Source: Candidatus Borkfalkia stercoripullorum
GTDB taxonomy: Bacteria; Bacillota; Clostridia; Christensenellales; Borkfalkiaceae
Length of the DNA: 64,000 nt
Assembly: GCA_019119395.1 (NCBI GenBank)
Contig: DWXC01000019.1
Coordinates: 21,847-85,846 of the forward strand
Direction: 5' to 3'
The translations under genes were made by a program, and so were the position numbers. The notes under the pieces were generated by a model. The model saw only the letters and a list, made by a program, of their open reading frames with translations. It had not been told where the DNA came from and did not search any database. Of this stretch, positions 57,634 to 64,000 are shown piece by piece (positions within the stretch are counted from its first letter, which is position 1; each line of letters opens with the position of its first letter).

Positions 57634-59775
57634 TTATGCGCCCGTCGCGGTGCGGTACACCTCGTCGATGCGCTCGTCCGAATCGATCTTTTTGATGAGC
57701 AGGTCGATGTCCTGCTTGCCGTTGAGGCGGATGTTCGCCTCGATGACGGCGTCTTTGTTTTTATCGAAGCGTGAATTGACGCTCGTGATCATCAACCGCA
57801 TGTCGCTGACGACCGAAGTGAGCACCGAAAGCGCCACGCCCTGATCTTTCGCCTTGATGACGATGCCCGCGACGAACCTGCCGCTCGAAGCGCCGTCCGA
57901 CCAGGACGCGGGCAAGATCCTGCCCTGTTCCTGCTCGAGGTTCTTCACGTTCGGGCAGTCTGCGCGGTGAATGACCACCCCCCTGCCGCGGGACACGAAC
58001 CCCACGATCTCGTCGCCGGGGACGGGGTTGCAGCAACCCGCAAAACGAGTCAGAAGCCCGCTCATGCCCTTGACGATGACCCCGCTCGAATCGGCGCGCT
58101 CATCGCCGCCGTGATAGACGGGCTGTTTGGGGATCTCCTTTTTATAAAAATCGATGAGCTTGAACAGCACCTGGTTGACGGTGACCGCGCCGTAACCTAC
58201 GGACGCGAACATTTCGTCCTGGTTGGAAAAGGAGAATTTCTCCGAGACTTTGGCAAAGCTCTCTTCGGTGAGGATGTCGGAAAGGCTGTATCCCCTTCGC
58301 TTCGCCTCGCTTTCGAGCATGCTCTTGCCCAGCTTGATGTTTTCGTCTTTCATCTCGCGCTTGAAGAACTGCTTGATCTTCGCGCGGGCGCTGGACGATT
58401 TTACGATCTTCAGCCAGTCCCACGAGGGGCCTTTGGATGCGGTGGAGGTGAGCACTTCCACCACGTCGCCCGTCTGCAGAACGCTGTTGAGAGGCACGAT
58501 CTTGCCGTTGACGCGCGCGCCCGTGCAGCGGTTGCCTATTTCGCTGTGGATGGCGTACGCAAAATCGATGGGAGTTGCGTCCTTGGGAAGGGATATGACC
58601 TTGCCCTTCGGGGTGAATACCAACAGTTCGTTGCTGTACAGCTCGGTTTTGAGCGACTGCATGAACTCCTTGGAATCTTTCAATCCCCCTTCCCAGTCGA
58701 GCACTTCGCGTATCCAGGAAAGGCGCTCGGTAAACGAGGTATCCTCCGATTTCTTTTCCTTATACTTCCAATGCGCCGCGATACCGAACTCGGCGATGCG
58801 GTGCATCTCGAAGGTGCGGATCTGTATCTCGAAAGGCTGGCCGAAGTTGGTCACGACCGTCGTGTGCAGGGATTGATACATGTTCGCCTTGGGGGTCGCG
58901 ATATAATCTTTGATGCGCCCCGGAATAGGTTTCCACTTTTTGTGTATCTTGCCGAACACCTCGTAACACTCGTCCACCGTGCCGACGATGACGCGCACCG
59001 CCGTCAGGTCGTAGATCTGGTCGAGCGTCTTGTTCTGTGTCTTCATCTTTTTATAGATGGAAAAAAAGTGCTTGGGCCTGCCGAAAACTTCCCCTTCGAT
59101 GTGGCTCTCGTCGAGGATGGCCTTGATCTCCTTTACCACGGAATCGACGAATTTGTGCCGTTCTTCCAACTTCTGGTGTATGTTTTCGACGAGGAATTCG
59201 AACGCTTCGGGTTCGAGGTATTTCAGGCACAGATCTTCCAGTTCGCACTTGATCTGCGAAATACCAAGCCTGCCCGCGAGGGGCGTATAAATATCGAGCG
59301 TTTCCTGCGCCATTTTGATCTGCCGCTCTTTGGAAAGGAAGTTCAGCGAACGCATGTTGTGCAGTCGGTCTGCAAGTTTGATGATGATGACGCGGATATC
59401 CTTCGCCATCGCCACGAAAATTTTGCGGAAGTTTTCCGCCTCCTCTTCCTCTCGCGATTTAAAAACGATCTTGTCGAGCTTGGTCACGCCCGAAACGAGG
59501 CGGAGTATTTCCTCTCCGAATTCGCGGCGGATATCCTCCTCGGTAACGGGGGTATCCTCTATGACGTCGTGCAGAAAGGCGGCGGCGACCGTGGCGCTGT
59601 CAAGCCCCAGTTCGATGAGGATCTGCGCGACCGCGCACGGGTGGATAAAGTATGCTTCGCCCGACGCACGCTTCTGCCCGCTGTGCGCCTGCTCGGCATA
59701 GTGGTACGCGCGGACGAGGAGTTCCCTGTCCGCCCCCGTATAGTTGTCGTAGATCATCTGCAAGACGGTATTCAT
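57634..59775 (-). CDS. relA: Bifunctional (p)ppGpp synthetase/hydrolase RelA/SpoT
   Basis: This 713-aa Rel enzyme makes and degrades (p)ppGpp. The HD hydrolase domain (about 25-180) keeps HDVIEDT and the YFIHPCAVAQIL helix. The synthetase domain (about 220-340) has RVIVGTVDECYEVFGKIH, KDYIATPKANMYQSLHTTV and EIQIRTFEMHRIAEFGIAAHW. TGS (about 375-435, VFTPKGKVISLPKDATPIDFAY), zinc-finger/helical and ACT domains follow. Both active sites look intact. It starts 1 bp after recJ, a frequent Firmicutes order. A separate small synthetase is at 43615-44337. Confidence 0.97.
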   Translation of the reverse strand: MNTVLQMIYDNYTGADRELLVRAYHYAEQAHSGQKRASGEAYFIHPCAVAQILIELGLDSATVAAAFLHDVIEDTPVTEEDIRREFGEEILRLVSGVTKLDKIVFKSREEEEAENFRKIFVAMAKDIRVIIIKLADRLHNMRSLNFLSKERQIKMAQETLDIYTPLAGRLGISQIKCELEDLCLKYLEPEAFEFLVENIHQKLEERHKFVDSVVKEIKAILDESHIEGEVFGRPKHFFSIYKKMKTQNKTLDQIYDLTAVRVIVGTVDECYEVFGKIHKKWKPIPGRIKDYIATPKANMYQSLHTTVVTNFGQPFEIQIRTFEMHRIAEFGIAAHWKYKEKKSEDTSFTERLSWIREVLDWEGGLKDSKEFMQSLKTELYSNELLVFTPKGKVISLPKDATPIDFAYAIHSEIGNRCTGARVNGKIVPLNSVLQTGDVVEVLTSTASKGPSWDWLKIVKSSSARAKIKQFFKREMKDENIKLGKSMLESEAKRRGYSLSDILTEESFAKVSEKFSFSNQDEMFASVGYGAVTVNQVLFKLIDFYKKEIPKQPVYHGGDERADSSGVIVKGMSGLLTRFAGCCNPVPGDEIVGFVSRGRGVVIHRADCPNVKNLEQEQGRILPASWSDGASSGRFVAGIVIKAKDQGVALSVLTSVVSDMRLMITSVNSRFDKNKDAVIEANIRLNGKQDIDLLIKKIDSDERIDEVYRTATGA

Positions 59776-59776
59776 T

Positions 59777-62089
59777 TTATCTTTCCTTCAAAGCGCACAC
59801 GGCGCGATAGATCGCGGAGAGCGACAGATCCGAACGTTTTCCCTTCGGGAAAGAAGGTTTTGCGTTTTCAAAACGCAAAAGCCCGAGTTCGGCAAACACT
59901 TCCGCCGCGAAAATCGCCTGCTCCGCAGGATAATCTTTCAGCCCCAGCGCTAAGGCGACGCTGTTTTCCCCCGCGGGGAGACTGCGCAGCGCAAGGTAAA
60001 TTTCGCCGAGCATTCCCCGCGAAGTATCCAGCGCCGCAATACTATTATAACCGCAAAGTTCCCGATTGACAAGAACTTTTTTGCCTTTCAGAGCGGGAAT
60101 ATTGAAATCGGCGGGCGCGTCGAGAAAAACGACTTCCCTGTAATAGTCGAGTTCCGCGTCCGCCGCGGGAGATACGAGCACCGCGTTGCCGACGTTGGAG
60201 GAAGCGAGCGTGAACAGGTCTTTTTCCAGCCCTTCCGCGCTTTCCGCAAACGCTTCCGGCACTTTTTCGGACGCGACGAGCAAAAGCCCGAACGGGCACT
60301 CCGCGCGGCGGCGGCAGATCTCCTCTTTCAGCTCTTCCTGACTGCGTTTTTCGGGCGCTATGTCCGCAGGCGGGCAGGCAAGGCGCAAAAGATTGTTGCG
60401 GAAGATGTACAGGCGGGAGATCTCTCCCTGCTTCTGTCCGCAGATCATGTCCTTGACGATGCCGCGCGCCGATTCTTCCCCGCGGAAACGGGATACGCCG
60501 CTCTCGAAAACGAGATGTTTTTCGACGTCAGCTTCGAGAAGGGGCAACGCCTTGCCGCCGCCGAACCAGACAAGTTCGATCTCGTCCGTTTTGACGGAAA
60601 CGTGCGGCGATCCGTCTTTGAGCGGCTTTGCGGCAACGCTCCCGACCGACAGCGCAAAGAGCGGCTTGCGGTTGCCCACGCCGCAGGGCTCGAGCCTTTC
60701 CAATTCTTTCGCAAGCCCCACGTCGAAGCGGAAATCCACGTCCGCCGCCACGCTGACGGAAGGGATAAAGTCCTCGCGGGTATATTTTTCGTCCAAATAG
60801 CGGCAGAGCGCGCGCTTGAATGCGGGGAAATTCTCCTCTTTTACCTTGACGCCCGCCGCCTGCGAATGCCCGCCGAATTCTTCGATATATCCGGCGCAGG
60901 CTTTGAGCGCCTCGTAAATGTTGATGTTGTCGATCGTGCGGGCGGAACCTTTGAGCATTTCGCCGTTTTTGACGAACAGGATCGCGGGGCGGTTGAACTC
61001 TTCGGATATTTTTGCGGCGACGATGCCGACCAGCCCCGTGCTCCAGCCCTCGTCGTAGAGAAGAACGGCGCTTTCGTAGGCGCAGCCTTCCTCTTCGATC
61101 TTGCGCTTCGCGCTCTGATACACCTCGTCGCAGACCTGCTGGCGCTCGAGATTGAAAGAATTCAGGCGGCAGGCGAGTTCGTAGATCTCGTCCGCGTTTT
61201 CGCTCGTGAACAGTCGGAGCGCACAGTTCGCGTCCCCCATCCTGCCCGCCGCGTTGATGCGCGGCGCGATCGTGAACGCGAGCGTCTGCGCGCAGACCTC
61301 GTCTTTTTTGGTCGCAAGCAGATATTTGAGTGCGGGGCGGGGCTTTTTATTGATGAGCCTGAGACCTTCGAAAACGATGTCCCTGTTTTCGCCCGTCAGA
61401 GGAACGCTGTCCGCCACCGTCGCGATCGCCGCAAAATCGAGCAGAGAATACGCCTTTTCGCCCAAAAGAGCGCAGGCGACTTTAAACGCGACCCCCGCCC
61501 CGCAGAGATTGTCGTAAGGATAATCGTCTTTGAGTTTGGGGTTTACGATCGTGCAGTCCGGCAATTCGTCCGGCAGCTCGTGGTGATCCGTCACAATGAC
61601 GCGCACGCCGCGGGATTTTATGTATTCCACCTCTTCCCTGTTGCTGATACCGCAGTCCACCGAGACGATGAGCGCGGGGGCGTATTCGTCTATGATCTTT
61701 GCGAGCGCTTCCCTGTTCATGCCGTACCCTTCGGCGCGTTCGGGGATGTACGCGACGCCGTGCACGCCGAATTCTTTGAGCGCCGCGGAAAGGATGGACG
61801 AAGCGCATATACCGTCCGCGTCGTAATCTCCGAACACGGCGACGGTTGCGCCCGCGTTTTTCGCGTCCGTCAGCGCCCCGACCAGTTCCTTCATCCCGCG
61901 CATCAGAAATGGAGAAAGAAAATGCTTTTTCGAGGGCGACAAAAAGCGCGCCGCCTTTTCGGGCGTGTCGATCCCCCGGGAAAAAAGGATCTTTGCGGTG
62001 AATTCCCGAATGCCGCACGCCGAAGCGAGCGCACGTATATTTTTGAGTTGTCCTTCGGAAAATTCGCATTCCCGCAAAATTTTTTTCAT
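59777..62089 (-). CDS. recJ: Single-stranded-DNA-specific exonuclease RecJ
   Basis: RecJ (770 aa) degrades ssDNA 5' to 3' in recombination and mismatch repair. DHH-family motifs are clear: VAVFGDYDADGICASSIL, LIVSVDCGISNREEVEY, VIVTDHHELP and the DHHA1 part EEFGGHSQAAGVKVK. A C-terminal helical domain of about 200 residues fits long Firmicutes RecJ. It begins after the secF terminator. It is the first gene of a probable recJ-relA-MBL-hemZ operon. Confidence 0.96.
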   Translation of the reverse strand: MKKILRECEFSEGQLKNIRALASACGIREFTAKILFSRGIDTPEKAARFLSPSKKHFLSPFLMRGMKELVGALTDAKNAGATVAVFGDYDADGICASSILSAALKEFGVHGVAYIPERAEGYGMNREALAKIIDEYAPALIVSVDCGISNREEVEYIKSRGVRVIVTDHHELPDELPDCTIVNPKLKDDYPYDNLCGAGVAFKVACALLGEKAYSLLDFAAIATVADSVPLTGENRDIVFEGLRLINKKPRPALKYLLATKKDEVCAQTLAFTIAPRINAAGRMGDANCALRLFTSENADEIYELACRLNSFNLERQQVCDEVYQSAKRKIEEEGCAYESAVLLYDEGWSTGLVGIVAAKISEEFNRPAILFVKNGEMLKGSARTIDNINIYEALKACAGYIEEFGGHSQAAGVKVKEENFPAFKRALCRYLDEKYTREDFIPSVSVAADVDFRFDVGLAKELERLEPCGVGNRKPLFALSVGSVAAKPLKDGSPHVSVKTDEIELVWFGGGKALPLLEADVEKHLVFESGVSRFRGEESARGIVKDMICGQKQGEISRLYIFRNNLLRLACPPADIAPEKRSQEELKEEICRRRAECPFGLLLVASEKVPEAFAESAEGLEKDLFTLASSNVGNAVLVSPAADAELDYYREVVFLDAPADFNIPALKGKKVLVNRELCGYNSIAALDTSRGMLGEIYLALRSLPAGENSVALALGLKDYPAEQAIFAAEVFAELGLLRFENAKPSFPKGKRSDLSLSAIYRAVCALKER

Positions 62090-62131
62090 AGAGACACCTT
62101 CGGCCGAAATAACTCTTTGGGATAATATATC

Positions 62132-62163
62132 AAAAAAGGCGGGAGTTCCCGCCCGCCTTTTTT
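62132..62163 (-). terminator. Terminator of secDF
   Basis: AAAAAAGGCGGG/CCCGCCTTTTTT around an 8-base loop, T-run on the minus strand, between secF and recJ. Confidence 0.85.
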
Positions 62164-62186
62164 ATCGAGGCTTGCCGCCGGAGCGG

Positions 62187-63218
62187 TCAGCCCTCCTGTT
62201 TCGCGTTTTTCTTCGCCGCCTTTTCGGAAGCGTAGTTGTATTTTGCGCGCTCGGCACGCTTCGCATCCGACTTTTCCTTGATCAAGGTATAGATCGCAGG
62301 CGAAAGGACGAGGGACGAGTACGTGCATGCGATGACGGCGACAAGAGCGCCGAGCATGAACGAAAACAAATCAAACCCGATGATGAGCCCGACCACGGCG
62401 AGAACGACGAGCGCCGACGCCGCGAGGATCGCGCCGATGAAAATGCCCTTCCTGCTTTCGCGTACGGAAAGCGCGACGGCTTCTTTTGCGGAAAGCCCCT
62501 GACGGTCTTCCAAGCGGAAATCCTGACGCATTTTCCCGAACACTTTGACGTTGAAGAACATGGACAGGAAAAGCGCAAACAGCGCGACGCAAATCACCGC
62601 AGGCCCCGCCGGTATGCGCAAAAGCGCGATCACTGCAAGCGTGAGCAGGATGTCGTGCGCGGCGGCGATCACGGAAGTGACGCCCATGCCGACCTTGAAA
62701 CGGATCGCAACGTATGCGAACAGAAGGACGAGCACGACGCCCGCGCCGATCGCGGTACGCCAGATATATTCATAATGCGGAACATAAACGTCGCTGTGAT
62801 AGGTGACGGAAATATCGCCGATATCCTTGAAAGTGCTGCCGGAATCGCCGAACGATGCGGATGCGAGCGCCGAATCCAGTTCCTGCGCAAAAGAAGCGAG
62901 CGTTGCTTCCTCCACCGAACCGGAAAGGACAAATTCAAGGCTGCCTGCGCCGCCCGAAGCTTCGGACGTATAGGAGACGTTGCCGATCTTATACCCCGCG
63001 CCTTCGATCTCGGAAGTGCAGAGCTCTTCGAGCGAGGAGCGGAATTCGCTGTCGATGACCATGCTGCCGTTGTCCGCGACTTCGACGGACATATAATCTT
63101 TGGACGACGAATCCGCGTTGAAGCCCAAAAAGCCGAACAGGAACGCGCCCGCCACGATCAGGACAAGGCTCACGACGAGGCACAAAAGAAGGGTCTTTTT
63201 CGCTGAAAGTTTACTCAT
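62187..63218 (-). CDS. secF: SecF-like protein translocase subunit
   Basis: This 343-aa protein has an N-terminal helix, an extracytoplasmic domain (about 35-155) and five further helices in the SecF pattern: YEYIWRTAIGAGVVLVLLFAYVAIRFKVGMGV and AAAHDILLTLAVIALLRIP. The usual HD-x-x-x region is present; the periplasmic entry motif GIDF-GG is not recognisable (GFNADSSSKDYMSVEV instead). SecDF uses the ion gradient to pull secreted proteins out of SecYEG. It overlaps the secD stop by 8 bp. Assignment as SecF rather than an MMPL-like relative rests on topology and the secD neighbour. Confidence 0.82.
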   Translation of the reverse strand: MSKLSAKKTLLLCLVVSLVLIVAGAFLFGFLGFNADSSSKDYMSVEVADNGSMVIDSEFRSSLEELCTSEIEGAGYKIGNVSYTSEASGGAGSLEFVLSGSVEEATLASFAQELDSALASASFGDSGSTFKDIGDISVTYHSDVYVPHYEYIWRTAIGAGVVLVLLFAYVAIRFKVGMGVTSVIAAAHDILLTLAVIALLRIPAGPAVICVALFALFLSMFFNVKVFGKMRQDFRLEDRQGLSAKEAVALSVRESRKGIFIGAILAASALVVLAVVGLIIGFDLFSFMLGALVAVIACTYSSLVLSPAIYTLIKEKSDAKRAERAKYNYASEKAAKKNAKQEG

Positions 63219-64000
63219 CTTCCGTTTCCTCCCTCTTGAAACCTACAAAAGCGATCTTGTTTTTGGGCTGCGCCATAAACATATACAGATAGAAGCGCGT
63301 CACGAGCAGAGTGCACAGCGCGGAGATCGCAACGGCAAGCAGGAACGGCAGCGCCATAAACTTCGCCGCGCCCGTCGAGATCAGCCATACGGCAAGGCCC
63401 GCAAGAATGAGTATCGCGTGCACGTCGATCGTGAACGCAAGGCTCTTTTTATAGCCCGTCTTGATGGATGCCGTCAGAGTTTTGCCCGTGGCAAATTCTT
63501 TTTTGATGTTGTTGAAAGCGAAATAGTTGCACGACACCATGATCGCCGATGCGAGCAGAATGCCGATCACCCCGCCCAGCGTGATCTGAACGGCAGGGAT
63601 CAGGGAAATGCAGGCGATGACCGCGACCGCGTACGTCACGAAACCGTATACGTGCGCCAGCCCCATCCCCTTGAATTTAACGAGGGAGAATACGAGCATC
63701 GCCAACACGAGCACGCCGATGCAGATCGCGACGATCAGCGCGGAATTCGTGCCCGCGACGGGATCCATCGAATAACACTCCGGCGTTTCGAACGAAAGGT
63801 CGATGATGTCCGAATCCGAAATGCAGGAATCGAGGAGCACCGCCCTGACCGTGGCTTCTTCCTCGGTAAAACCGCCGATATACAGCGTATCCTGATCCAT
63901 TTCGCCCTTCACGCCCGCGCTCAGCAAAGTCTGGTCGCCGACGTGCACGTACACCGTCGCCGAAGAGGACGAGGAGGACGAGGAGGACGAGGAGGACGAA
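63211..64000 (-). CDS. secD: SecD-like protein translocase subunit, N-terminus outside the window
   Basis: This is the C-terminal about 263 residues of a SecD-type protein; the coding frame runs off the window end. After a Ser-only stretch of 13 visible residues, an extracytoplasmic segment (VYVHVGDQTLLSAGV, LYIGGFTEEEATVRAVLL) leads to the TM bundle with GTNSALIVAICIGVLVLAMLV and AVQITLGGVIGILLASAIMV. The canonical SecD N-GD-x-E and GALP loops are poorly conserved. The track start at 63954 is an internal GTG. It overlaps secF and forms one unit. Confidence 0.78.
   Translation of the reverse strand, partial: SSSSSSSSSSSSSATVYVHVGDQTLLSAGVKGEMDQDTLYIGGFTEEEATVRAVLLDSCISDSDIIDLSFETPECYSMDPVAGTNSALIVAICIGVLVLAMLVFSLVKFKGMGLAHVYGFVTYAVAVIACISLIPAVQITLGGVIGILLASAIMVSCNYFAFNNIKKEFATGKTLTASIKTGYKKSLAFTIDVHAILILAGLAVWLISTGAAKFMALPFLLAVAISALCTLLVTRFYLYMFMAQPKNKIAFVGFKREETEDE
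63962..64000. repeat. 9-bp tandem repeat encoding poly-Ser in secD
   Basis: The unit GAGGAGGAC repeats perfectly three times plus partial copies up to the window edge. On the coding strand it reads TCG TCC TCC, giving a pure Ser run. The array length outside the window is unknown. Confidence 0.85.

Noticed and set aside
57967-60069. 700-aa plus-strand ORF opposite relA
   Set aside because: Antisense shadow of a conserved gene.

Overview
The window reads as chromosomal DNA of a fairly GC-rich, endospore-type member of the Clostridia (Bacillota). Supporting signs are the pth-mfd-peptidyl-prolyl isomerase gene order, two CotF-like coat genes, HemZ, DegV/FakB proteins, a type-3 (archaeal-like) ProRS, EFR1-type ferredoxin and uL15m-like proteins, strong GGAGG ribosome binding sites and sigma-A type promoters (TTGACA-17-TATAAT variants). 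A Christensenellales/Borkfalkia-like gut lineage would fit, but that placement is inference. Most genes are on the minus strand. I see no rRNA, CRISPR array, insertion sequence or prophage; this is mostly core chromosome with a few accessory islands.

Layout. 1-440: 3' half of a tRNA-Gly(CCC), its terminator, then hairpin-rich non-coding DNA. 440-11.7 kb (minus): PrsA-like foldase lipoprotein, mfd, pth, a hairpin- and repeat-dense 855-bp gap, prs, then the operon CPBP protease - rlmH - M14 peptidase - tadA. 11.8-14.5 kb (plus): two-subunit fumarase split by a Vat-type acetyltransferase, then a nitroreductase. 14.5-16.4 kb (minus): small membrane protein, DUF1848 Fe-S protein, MarR regulator. 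16.6-22.8 kb (minus): complete F1Fo ATP synthase operon, atpBEFHAGDC, with an atpH that keeps only the delta C-terminal domain. 23-29.5 kb: PH-domain membrane protein, low-GC Sel1/TPR protein, proS, and the cluster DegV - DUF4430-like lipoprotein - ECF S component - DegV. 29.7-35.5 kb: phosphohexomutase, transketolase, acyltransferase, lipoprotein, ProB-like kinase. 35.6-42.5 kb: GH36 alpha-galactosidase, coat pair, histidine phosphatase, aminotransferase, mgtE. 42.5-50 kb (minus): two paralogues carrying an undescribed YRRSF domain, a small alarmone synthetase with an EFR1 ferredoxin protein, a GntR-ABC operon, and an iron alcohol dehydrogenase. 50-64 kb (minus): a decaying membrane-linked helicase, pnp-rpsO, hemZ, an MBL hydrolase, relA/spoT, recJ, secF and the start-truncated secD.

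Functional themes are translation and RNA quality control (pth, tadA, rlmH, proS, rpsO, pnp, mfd), stringent response (a long RelA/SpoT plus a small synthetase), energy (ATP synthase), central carbon (fumarase, transketolase, PRPP synthetase, hexose-phosphate mutase) and envelope or secretion (SecDF, foldase, DegV/ECF cluster). The points most worth following up are the minimal atpH, the YRRSF/uL15-like membrane protein and its paralogue, the DegV-flanked lipoprotein/S-component pair, the duplicated hairpin element between prs and pth where many Firmicutes carry ctc/rplY, and the helicase gene with one frameshift and one nonsense codon.
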